26,232 bases of DNA from a virus, in the IMG/VR virus record IMGVR_UViG_3300035670_001116, positions 1-26,232 of that record; one strand, written 5' to 3'. Both the position numbers and the translations under genes were made by a program. Shown one piece after another: positions 8,801 through 15,900 of this stretch (the first letter of the stretch is position 1; every line of letters begins with the position of its first letter). The notes beneath the pieces are model-generated. The model saw only the letters and a program-made list of their open reading frames with translations. It searched no databases and was not told where the DNA came from.

Positions 8801-10489
8801 ACCTGCGTCTGCAACAATGGTCTGCACCCCGTCTACTGTCGTGGTAGACTGGATGTAGCGGGATGCTGCGATACCGCTAGGCAAGTTGACTGTAACGACA
8901 TCCCCAATTACCACGTCAACTGGCTTGTCAAGTACAATACTGTTCTCTGTTGCAGAGACTATACGACCCCCCAGGCGCTTTCCTGCGAAAGCGGAGTCCA
9001 TGATCTTCACGATCTTGCCTGGAGTGACAAGTTGGCCGGACCTGTCCACAGTAAAGACCACAGTCTGAGTCTCAAACTTGGAAGACATCAAGGCCCACTG
9101 ACCCATACGCTGGGCCTGAGCCTCGCTGGTGCATCCGAAAGCTGTAATCTCAACCTTGTTGACACCGTAGCGGCGAATACCTTCAGCATCTTGGACATAG
9201 GCAATCTTCTGCCGGCCCAGATCGGTCATGTCGTTGTAAGACACCACGGCCACCGTGTAGCGCTGCTCTATATCCGTGCCAGAGTACGAGAACCTTCCGC
9301 CAACCACATTCGTCTGATTGTAGTTGTAGACAGGGTCACGAGGCATGTCAGCGACTGTCTCGATGGCCGAGCTAGACCAGTAGGTCATGCCTCGGAATAT
9401 GCTGACCAAGTCCTGCAAAACCTTGTATGCGTCTGCATCCTTCTGCAGGTAGACGTTGCAAGTGAATCGCGGTTCGACACCACCCTTGCCGTCCGAAACA
9501 AGTTCGTCGCAATACGCTCCGATCTGGTACAGCGCACCCTTGTTCAGCAGACTCTCATTGACCAGCTTACCAAGTCCGTAACGCTTGTGCGTAGCAAGGT
9601 CATAGAACACCCACGCAGGGTTGTTCGTGTAAGCGATCTTGAATTGTCCGTTCCACACACCTGTGTAGGTACGTGCCACTGGGTCGTAGTTCACAGGGAC
9701 ACGCACGCGGCGTCCGCGCATCCTGGATGCGCGTGTAGGTACGCTACGGAATTGCTGGGCATCGACCCGGATACCCATCAAGGCACTGTTGGGGTAGCGC
9801 AGCTTTGCGTCGATGACTTCGGCAAAGTTGTCGATCAACGTACCATCGGCGATGGTAGAACTGTTCGCATCAGGCGTGGTCCTTGTCACACGGACCATCC
9901 AGCCTGTCGTGGCCTTCGGCAAGTCGATTCGGTGTGTCCTTCGATAGGTCGAGGTTGTCTTACCTGTCAAAGAACTGTCAATAACAGTCTCCCACGCACC
10001 GCCATCAGTCTGTAGTTCGATCAGGTAGGCTACCGTGTAGCCAGAAATGTCACCATTCGAAGTATTGGCCTTGCTCAGACCATTGGTGCCGAGTGTAATA
10101 CGTACCGCCGAAAGCTCCTTATTGGTAACACTTCGAACCCACGGAGTTCCGTGTTTCAGCTCTACACCGATGACTGTCGTAGCTTCCACAGTTGGGAAGC
10201 CTTTGATATAGTCTTGATCTACCGTACCGCTTCGGTAGTCAATTGTAACGTCGCTGAAGTTCAGAGTACCGTCAGCATTCTCTACCGGAGTTCCGTCGAG
10301 AAGCACGTTCTTGAGGCCGTCTACAGGACCCTCAATCTCGCCTTCCGACAGCAAGTCGAGGACCGCAGCGTAGGTAACGCTGTGCAGACTGTCTCGGGCT
10401 TCCACAGGTGCGCGGCCTCCACCGCCTCCCTTGCCCTTGCTGCCTACAATACGAAACCCACCCTTATAATTCTCGACCACGGTATTCAT
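2813..10489 (-). CDS. J: Giant J-like central tail tip/host specificity protein
   Basis: At 2558 residues this is about twice the size of lambda J. Residues 1 to about 620 are the J core, including the glycine-rich N-terminus, SVTYAAVLDLLSEGEIEGPV and WQ-type ring domains. Fibronectin III-like domains follow at about 630-950, beginning near SITIQPEDRVAADG. From about 950 to 2370 there is an array of 10-residue units (for example AANAVTAGKI). It is interrupted by four short WDG modules (about 987-1250) and four sandwich-like domains of about 150-175 residues (near 1327-1502, 1579-1727, 1846-2000 and 2077-2239). The C-terminus (about 2367-2558) starts like the DUF1983 end of J proteins (ANMGTVTAGRI) and finishes in a small beta-rich domain, the likely receptor-binding part. 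Its ATG overlaps the I-like stop (ATGA). The core acts as the tail tip hub. The roles of the inserted domains are inferred. Confidence 0.93.
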   Translation of the reverse strand: MNTVVENYKGGFRIVGSKGKGGGGGRAPVEARDSLHSVTYAAVLDLLSEGEIEGPVDGLKNVLLDGTPVENADGTLNFSDVTIDYRSGTVDQDYIKGFPTVEATTVIGVELKHGTPWVRSVTNKELSAVRITLGTNGLSKANTSNGDISGYTVAYLIELQTDGGAWETVIDSSLTGKTTSTYRRTHRIDLPKATTGWMVRVTRTTPDANSSTIADGTLIDNFAEVIDAKLRYPNSALMGIRVDAQQFRSVPTRASRMRGRRVRVPVNYDPVARTYTGVWNGQFKIAYTNNPAWVFYDLATHKRYGLGKLVNESLLNKGALYQIGAYCDELVSDGKGGVEPRFTCNVYLQKDADAYKVLQDLVSIFRGMTYWSSSAIETVADMPRDPVYNYNQTNVVGGRFSYSGTDIEQRYTVAVVSYNDMTDLGRQKIAYVQDAEGIRRYGVNKVEITAFGCTSEAQAQRMGQWALMSSKFETQTVVFTVDRSGQLVTPGKIVKIMDSAFAGKRLGGRIVSATENSIVLDKPVDVVIGDVVTVNLPSGIAASRYIQSTTTVDGVQTIVADAGFGATPVPGANWCVDTDEVASREFSILSVKDNGDGTFAVTALQHERQKFAFIDNGTKVDPKPVTIIPPGVQAAPASITIQPEDRVAADGTASVTITLSWPSVENAVRYGVEWNRSNAGWVRMPTTQLREVEVNNVFAGDYVARVRAISARDIPSVWTESAVTTITVNAKPPRNYDIFTVQELPGGVRRFNFEYTTMDPPPDLAGAEIRYLIGHPETFTWEDMTPLDAGYYTSAFNTTQPEAGTWTFACRARNRSGKLSEGMLVRQVILEENFNQERVPDLTPPPEPTGFAGFVGLSVATLYTDLPAYTVGHGHKTTKFYYAEVVQGQPLPTFSSATLAAETPGTHGTATVEIGKTYLFWATWTSVDGIESAHTATPVTIAAGKVGDADLSDDLDLAAKLADGSISGSKLAAEAIDATKFANSIQPVTIWTGSSLPATKTTDNLTWEGKLYTWDGTTYVLPPAGELADGSVTAQKIAAGAVDAAKIAAGVELVKIWSGGSLPTTSQGSVLSWNGKLYRWDGTKYSAEVATADLTGQIDSTKLADNAVTVSKIAAGAVEAGKLATNAVTSDKIAAGAVNVAKFASGIEPVTVVSGSTLPTVKTTETITFQGKLYRWSGTAYTSAVPTADLTGTISSGQIAAGAVDATKFASSIEPVTLATGASLPTTKTTTVISWNGKLYRWDGTKYTAEVVVGDIVGQIAATQIADNAITTPKLAANAVVAGKIAANAVTAGTVAADAITAGKIAAGAVNTRELAAGSVTAGKLVVTATDTVNVDPFFQDADMWANANFTRKVVEGAPGPNVLATSIATSMQVPAAYMTPIDTSKTYLFETWFIATAAQTNRAFASIRFYDANGALLTGADAPNPGAGWPGTNASSGNFYFPAVSAVTPTTWTRTALTVGPNGVAQFPPKAAYFTAGAYLNYGSAAPIVESQWGGFRVTEMARGELIVDGAVTADKVAANAITANSIAAGAVTAGKIAANAVTANEIAANSVTTAKIAAGAVTAAEIAARAITADKLVISSTTNLIPDTADWNIAGNATSWLAAGFGRNTVDPSVWLQHKTITTLFTTFEIQKGSTYLFNVDLKSQTANSSQVFELVDVNGNQFATRLFIGNFVVPSANVFASYSATLTAPASVVVRLKVFAQDNQSTNVGGYLWIRNPVLRPMAAGELIVDGAVTAAKIAANTITATHIAAGTITATELGANSVTAGKIAAGSVTATELASNSVTATQLAANSVVAGKIAANAITAGTIAANAVTTATIAAGAVTATELAAGSVVASKMVLSDTSNAYPDFDMQDDSGYSSTTSFSFASANSSFGGRRVILIPASSAATADATVWAYPAMGFQVEPNSQYLVSMQSARQAASAATLQIVTRLGSKTSNSAVTWDAEVVQNSDTAASAGVYKTFEIATGTRQRMQIGFRLLSGAATGGYFGSITVRRMNGANLIVDGAITAGKIAANAVTATAIAANAVTAGAIAANAVTAGKIAANAVTAGTIAAGAVSADQIAANAITASKLVVADRSNMLSDTEFKDLVYWYTNMVTSTDAAAVAALNCSPVMANVAGSTSNTELYNRAKEYFMSVEPGRAYRVTIDVYIAAGWNGRGQLNLQGYTSNGSTGTTSVNAYTTDYRTTPAAAATTVSLEFDYTATATTAFVRFRFLAVYTNAAAAGLFIGNPRVRLKQDSALIVDGAITANKIAANAIAVGTAAIQDGAIVNAHIGNLSADKINAGTLNAARIGAGSIDVTKLAANSVTATQLAANAVTADKVSAGAITVDKLAANSVTAVKIAASTITADKLSVTTLSAIAANMGTVTAGRIQNAANTSYWNLSATGATTMFKLGNDLTYDETNGLQLNKLNVIGEAQLAPGSITEVFEYGDSATYTIWRNNTFNVIRTIPVSEYQVSILEVSGLFKFLLNVSQTGVAQLKVSVYRRSGGTVSYTLDLGATTSGSTELSFRLDPLILPGKAYQVELSVRSTADSPPDAAYRYVRNVSITLNSIKR
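3400..7640 (-). repeat. Array of 30-base (10-residue) coding repeats in the J-like gene
   Basis: Within the J-like gene, units of 30 bases encode A-A-(N/G/S)-(A/S)-(V/I)-T-(A/V)-x-x-(I/L). They occur in blocks between the inserted domains. Neighbouring copies can be nearly identical, for example between about 4330 and 4440, where the same GACTGCGTTAGCTGCGAT core recurs. The period, the conserved hydrophobic positions and the fully open frame show a protein repeat, probably an extended beta-helical or fibrous shaft. Confidence 0.9.
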
Positions 10490-11124
10490 TGCTTATCTTC
10501 CGAAATTAGTGCCGCACTGATGGTTGCCGACCCAATCCAGCACTCGCCGTACAGCAGGGGAACGCAGTTGCCCTGGGCGGTTGTGTTCACTGGACCGTTG
10601 AAATTATACGACGCTCCGTTGTCTGGACCATCCTTTGTCGAGATACCTTTTTGCTGTGGCGATATAAGCTGCACCGCGCCGCTCAGCATCAGGCCTGCTC
10701 CAATACCGACAAGTGCTGACTGCGCAGAGATCATCACGCCAAGAGCATCAAGTCCGATTGCACCAGCGACGTTACCGATGACTGGTGCAAGGTACGGGGC
10801 TACGAAAAACAGTGCAGCTCCCAGTATGAATGTGAATGCACCGCTTTTCGCACCAGCCATGACAGGTGCAATTCGAATATCCTTGCCAAGGTTCGGCATA
10901 AGGAGTTCTTTTTCGGACAGGTTCTTAGTACCGTAGAAAGCCGCGTACTTGACACCTTTGGACTCGCTTTCAAGCATGTACTTCTCCAAGCCAGGAATCA
11001 TGGCCGCGAGAAAGGTGACGGCTTCCGAGCAATTTGCTACGGCAATCTTATGCACCCGCCCAAAGCGTGCGCCCAGTTTGCCGTATAGGCGAACTGTTGT
11101 CAGAGGTTGTTCTGTGTATGTCAT
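10486..11124 (-). CDS. I: I-like tail assembly protein
   Basis: The 212-residue protein has a beta-rich N-terminal part (TTVRLYGKLGARFGRVHKIA), a central hydrophobic, glycine- and alanine-rich region (about residues 95-155, enough for two helices), and a polar C-terminal part (NFNGPVNTTAQGNCVPLLYG). This matches lambda gpI, which takes part in tail tip assembly just before J joins. Order M-L-K-I-J is conserved here. It starts in an ATGA overlap with the K-like gene and ends in an ATGA overlap with the J-like gene. Whether it stays in the mature virion is not known from the sequence; in lambda gpI is not found in the finished tail. Confidence 0.88.
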   Translation of the reverse strand: MTYTEQPLTTVRLYGKLGARFGRVHKIAVANCSEAVTFLAAMIPGLEKYMLESESKGVKYAAFYGTKNLSEKELLMPNLGKDIRIAPVMAGAKSGAFTFILGAALFFVAPYLAPVIGNVAGAIGLDALGVMISAQSALVGIGAGLMLSGAVQLISPQQKGISTKDGPDNGASYNFNGPVNTTAQGNCVPLLYGECWIGSATISAALISEDKQ

Positions 11125-11894
11125 GCTTTGTAGTCCTTGTGTCGCAACACGTCAGTAGTTATCTCAAGCCAATACCCGCCGTACACCACTCTGTCTGACA
11201 AGCGTCCATACATGTGATGCAGCATACTGTTTGGCACCTTATGAAGTTCTGGACTCTCCTTTGGTACGGTATTCCCAAGAAACACTCCAGCATGGTTAGC
11301 CCTATCAGACCTACAATTCATCAGAATCACGTCACCGACTCTGTACTCAGCAGGGTACTGCCCCACGGATTCAAAACCTGCTTTCTTGAAGTTATCTACA
11401 TAGAGATTCACGCCATCCTTTTTCCACCAGTCATCTTCCCTTTCGAAGTCTGGTAGTATGATTCCAGCATCTCGGTAGTACCAGTCCCGTATAATTGTGT
11501 AGCAGTCAAGCACTCCGTGAAAGAACTGCCTTCCGACAAGAGGCGCTTTCCAGCCTGTCGGCTCAAGCATGCACTCGCCTGCGTAAGCTCCATCACGGAT
11601 AGACACAATCACCCAAGGCATACAGCTTTCTTCACACGCAACCTTGTCAGCTTCAGAAGGTACTGCGTCGTGGTCTGGGTGGGTATGGACAAATGCAAGG
11701 ACTTGGTACTTGTCCTCGATAGCCTGAGACTCTTCGATTGATACCGCGAAGTTATCCCCAGGTTTAGGAGACATGTTCTTGCACTCGATATACTTCTCTT
11801 TACCGTTTTCTGCGACAACGTATCCGCAGGCTTCCCTCGGATACTCTCGTATTCCGTGGGATATGATCGCCTCTCTTGTCTTTTCGTACAGCAT
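11121..11894 (-). CDS. K: K-like tail tip peptidase, JAMM plus NlpC/P60 domains
   Basis: The 257-residue protein has two enzyme-like domains. Residues 1-110 form a JAB/MPN domain with a complete JAMM motif (Glu21, then HTHPDHDAVPSEAD giving His70, His72, Ser80 and Asp83), which in this family binds zinc. Residues about 115-255 form an NlpC/P60 domain with likely catalytic Cys131 (GVLDCYTIIRDWYY) and His201 (RANHAGVFLG). Such proteins belong to the tail tip, and the NlpC/P60 part could open the peptide part of the wall during DNA entry. It starts one base inside the L-like stop (TGATG) and overlaps the I-like start by ATGA. Both active sites look intact. Base composition is lower in G and C than in the head genes. 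Confidence 0.92.
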   Translation of the reverse strand: MLYEKTREAIISHGIREYPREACGYVVAENGKEKYIECKNMSPKPGDNFAVSIEESQAIEDKYQVLAFVHTHPDHDAVPSEADKVACEESCMPWVIVSIRDGAYAGECMLEPTGWKAPLVGRQFFHGVLDCYTIIRDWYYRDAGIILPDFEREDDWWKKDGVNLYVDNFKKAGFESVGQYPAEYRVGDVILMNCRSDRANHAGVFLGNTVPKESPELHKVPNSMLHHMYGRLSDRVVYGGYWLEITTDVLRHKDYKA

Positions 11895-12616
11895 CAGTAA
11901 CCTCGCACACGGTCTGCGGCAGGGAAGCAGCCAATCGGCAGCTCAGAATTTTCTCCGTAGCGGCGTTTGCAACTTGACAGGTATCCGGCGCATGTATCTC
12001 TGACAGGGTCTGCAGTCGGATTGTCGTTGATGTCGTACATCGGGCCTGTATAGCCGCAATCAGGTCCACGGTATCCGCTGATCTCTATCCACTGGCACAC
12101 ATCAGCAACAACTTGCCTCCCTGGAAGCTTCTTGCTTCTGTAATCCATAGGGGACTTCAGCTGGAAAGTCACTGTCTCTTGCAGAGATTCAGACTTTCGA
12201 GACACAATCCACGAGTCCATGAACTCTTGTGTTGGGTCTGCAGAAGGATTCCCTTCCGGGAAGTTAGCGGCGTCAAGGTACTTCTTGTACGTGCTGATGC
12301 GGTATACCGTAGTGCCGACCAAGTCTTGCAGTGCCTCGCACATGGCCGATATGACGTTGGGCAGAGGATTGCCTTCCGCATCACGCCCGATATTGCCTAC
12401 CACGAGCTTGGGTTGCGGTGCCTGACCTGTACCAGACACTTCGAAGCCTTCACCTGAGATAGCCCAAGGCTCATAGCTTTCGCCCTTCCAAATGATAGGG
12501 CCGTCTTCAAGGTGTCCGTGGAACCTCAGAATTCCTGCACCGAGAATGCTCATGTCAAGGACATACAGCCTTATCTCGCTGCCTACCTCCAGTTGTTGTA
12601 CGTCTGCTGTAATCAT
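11894..12616 (-). CDS. L: L-like minor tail protein with probable iron-sulphur site
   Basis: The 240-residue protein resembles lambda gpL: a beta-rich N-terminal domain and a C-terminal domain with conserved cysteines at 174, 187, 209 and 216, plus Cys230 (VCQWIE, PDCGYTG, DTCAGY, SSCKRRYG, IGCFP). Lambda gpL binds a [4Fe-4S] cluster through four cysteines with very similar spacing, so the same ligand is likely here. It is a structural part of the tail tip between the tube end and the J hub. It begins in an ATGA overlap with the M-like gene and shares one base with the K-like gene. Cluster binding is inferred from residue spacing. Confidence 0.92.
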   Translation of the reverse strand: MITADVQQLEVGSEIRLYVLDMSILGAGILRFHGHLEDGPIIWKGESYEPWAISGEGFEVSGTGQAPQPKLVVGNIGRDAEGNPLPNVISAMCEALQDLVGTTVYRISTYKKYLDAANFPEGNPSADPTQEFMDSWIVSRKSESLQETVTFQLKSPMDYRSKKLPGRQVVADVCQWIEISGYRGPDCGYTGPMYDINDNPTADPVRDTCAGYLSSCKRRYGENSELPIGCFPAADRVRGY

Positions 12617-12951
12617 GGTCCGAAGTGTTGTCTAAAGGTTAGAGAGAGCGTCTGGTATCCGCCGTTGAGAGTCCTCTTGGGCGTCTTAGCTTTGAACTTC
12701 AGCGGTGCAGTTTCTCCGGGCGGAGTCCACAAGAAGTGCTTGAACCCTTGGTGACGTAGCACGAAATCGGTAATAGCCTTGACACGCGCAGCATCACCGT
12801 CGAAGCTCAGTGTCCACACCTGCCTGACGTTGTTGATACCTTGAGCAGCTTCCTGCTCGTACCCATCCCCGAGTCCTGCAGTGATTACGGAAAATTCGTA
12901 GTCAACACTCGCACCCGGAATAGGGCACCAGTTAAAAGTTTCAACGGCCAT
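12613..12951 (-). CDS. M: M-like minor tail protein
   Basis: The 112-residue protein matches the short phage minor tail protein family that includes lambda gpM: an N-terminal TFNWCPIPGASVDYEF segment, a central GYEQEAAQGINNVRQVWTLS strand region, and a C-terminal GGYQTLSLTFRQHF end. It forms a ring at the distal end of the tube to which the L-like protein attaches. The start lies 11 bases inside the tape measure gene and the stop overlaps the L-like start by ATGA, which places it firmly in the M-L-K-I-J string. Confidence 0.92.
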   Translation of the reverse strand: MAVETFNWCPIPGASVDYEFSVITAGLGDGYEQEAAQGINNVRQVWTLSFDGDAARVKAITDFVLRHQGFKHFLWTPPGETAPLKFKAKTPKRTLNGGYQTLSLTFRQHFGP

Positions 12952-15900
12952 TTACAAGTCCCCAAATCAGTCCGCCCTGCATGGTCTCACGGGCAATTGT
13001 TTCTCGCATCTTGGCATTCAGGGCTTGGGCAACTGCCTTACTTCCAGTGTCGTTACCGCCGGAAGTAGTTGTAGCTGTCTGAGCACCTTCAGCCGTGACA
13101 GTAGTGGTCATGTAGATGTAGACATCTCCGCCGCCTCCGCCTGTGCTGCCACCGCTGCCGTAGGTGCGAACACCCAGGTTGCCGTCAGGGCCTCGGGTCA
13201 GCGGCATGATGGCCTCTGGCCCAGCCTCGCCGAACACGCCAGCGCCCTTGGCAAACGCGAACAGCTTAGGTGTTGAGTGTACCTGATTGCTGTAGCGCGA
13301 AAGGCTTGGGCTGTCGTACACGCCGCCTTTCGCGTTGGCGAAAAAGCTCATGACACCCTCGCCGATGGTGCCCAGCAGCCCGCCAAGGCCCGACATCGTT
13401 TGCTGCGCAGCAATCCTGGCAAGTTGCTCGATAGCCACATCTGCCAGAGACTCCCAGCCAAACTTACCTGTCTTCACGAAGTTCACAAAAGAATCTTCCA
13501 TCGACCGCAGGACAGATGTCGTAGCAGTAGCGGCGTGACTCGCGTAGTCGGTAACAGACTTCATGTAGTCTTCGTAAGACCTGCGGACACCGTTGCTGTA
13601 GCTGTCCCGTGCAAGTTGCTTCTTGGCCTCGTTCTGCTGGTAGATCGCGTACTCTTTATCAGCGAAGTCTTGAATCTGTGCAAGTTCTTGGTCCCTTACA
13701 GCTTGACGCAGTGCTACACCCTCTTCCGAGAGGCCTACAACTTCACGGTTGTAGCGCTTCTCGACTTCGAGTCGCATATCAGCGTAGCTGTTGTCGATGC
13801 GTACTCGCTCTGCGGCATCTTGCGCGAACTGGCCGCCGCGCTCAATACCGATCAGGTCAGCGTTGGGAGTAGTAGCTTTTCGCAGACGCTCGTTACCTGC
13901 AGACATGATCTGCTGCATAGGTGTAAGGCGCTCTTCGATAGCCTTGTTGCGTTCTTGCTCCAGCTTGAGTGCTTCGGCTGTGTACTTGATGTCAAGCACT
14001 TGCAGATTCGTCTGCGCTTCCTTGTACGCCTTGATAGACTTGGGGTCCCCTGCAAGTTCACTGATCTTGTTGCTGAGCGCTTCACGCTCCATGCGGTAAG
14101 TCTCTTGTGACTTAAACTGCAGCCAGTCGTAGTAAGCCTCGGCGTCGATCTTACGCTGGTCATACAGCGTAGTCACGATCTGCTTCTCAGCATCAGAAAC
14201 CTTCTTGAAGGCTTCGAACTCTTGGTCGTAGTATTGCTGCGCCTTGGAGGGGCCGCGAGGGCCGCGACCTTCGCCTTGGAAGTCGGCAAGGTTCCATTGC
14301 TTCGTACCTGTCACCAGCTCGTTCGCGCTCTGCTTCGCAAGTTGTGCTTCTGCCAGGGAAATCTTGAATGCATCGTCAGCATTCTTCCTGCGCTCTTCTT
14401 CGGCAGCATTCAGACGTTTCAGTTGCTTGTCACGTTCTTTGTATAGGTTGTTGAGCTTTTCCTCTTCAGGCCTAAGCTTCATGAGTATAGAGTTGGCCGC
14501 TGCCTTGTCAAAACTGTTGAAACTTTCGTACTTGGCGCGCAGAGGGTTAACAATATCTTCTTGCTTCGTAATAGGGTCTGCGTAGCTGCCCTTGATATCT
14601 GCAGAGGCGTTAGCGGCCTTCACCCTGGCCTCGGCTTCTGCAAGTCCGATACCTGTCAGGCGCTCCCTGTTTACAGCTTCGAGGTGCTTATTCTCTTTCT
14701 CCAGTGCCTCGATGATATTGTCAGTCTTGGTAGTGTAGTAGTCCTCTGCACTCTTACCGGCCTTGTCTACGTAAGCGCTGTAAAGCATCCACGCAGCACT
14801 GCCGATGGCGACCACATTCCCCACGACAGGAATGAGGCGTGAAAGGGTAGCCAGCCTACCTGCGGTAGCTGCTCCAGCTGCAGCAGTGGCTACGCCCGCT
14901 TCCGCCACGGCGGCGGCATAGCGGCGCTCTGCTGCTGTCTGCGCGACCGTTGCTGCTGTGGCAGCGACCTTCATGCTCACGTACTGGCCCAGGCCCGCCG
15001 AGGTCACTGCCAGCGCACCTGTAACTGCACCGGCAGTGAGCCGGAAAGCGCCCCAGGCCATGGCAAGGTGCGCCAAAGGCGTCAGATTTTCGGCCAGGGC
15101 AACGCCCAAGTCAGCGACGGTACTGGTCAGCGTAATCAGACCTTGTCGTGCTTCGTCGGAGGCGAATGCTTCCCTGAAAGCATTCGCCATCAGGTAAAGC
15201 TGCGGCTCCATCTCTTGGAACGCCGCAAACATGGTAGTCCTGAAGGTAGCGCCTGCTGCCTCAAAAGCCTTCTGTGTAGTCTGTCCGAGGTGGGCGGCGT
15301 TGATAGCAGCTTCGCCGCCAGCAGCACCCACTCGTGCAAGGTCTTCCTCCAACTTGTTCGAGAACCTGGAGCTGTCCTTGGCTGCTGTCTGGTAGGCCTG
15401 CAGAGAAGCCACGGCAGACTTAGCACCACGCTCACCGAAGATGGCCTGCAGCAGATTGCCTTGCGACTTGGCGTCGTACTGCGAAAGAACACCTGACAGC
15501 AGTCGCATCTGCTCGGTCAGAGGTACGACACTGCCGGTGGCATCCTTGAAGTCCAAGTTCAGAGACTTCAGAATCTTCGTGACCTGCCCGCTGCGACCAG
15601 TAATATCCGCATACATGTTACGGATAGCAGTACCAGCTGCGGAGCCTTGAATACCCAGCTGTGCAAGGTACTGAATCTGCAGCGCAACATCTTCCTGCGT
15701 AGCGCCATACTGCTCGCCAACCACCGAGGCAGTCTTCATGGCTTCGCCGAACGACTCGACACTAGCCTTGGAGTCTGCCGCTGCACGAGCGATGATGTCC
15801 GCAGAGCGCTCGAAACCTGCAGCACCTGTGCCGAAGGCTGTAGTCACGGACACCAGCACGTCAGCTGCAGTCTGCAGATCGGTAGTACCGGCGGTACTGA

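Noticed and set aside
7688-10015. 775-codon plus-strand open frame opposite the J-like gene
   Set aside because: The product is rich in Arg, Cys and His without domain structure, lies wholly antisense to a well-supported gene, and has no ribosome site. Its length comes from codon bias of the minus-strand gene.
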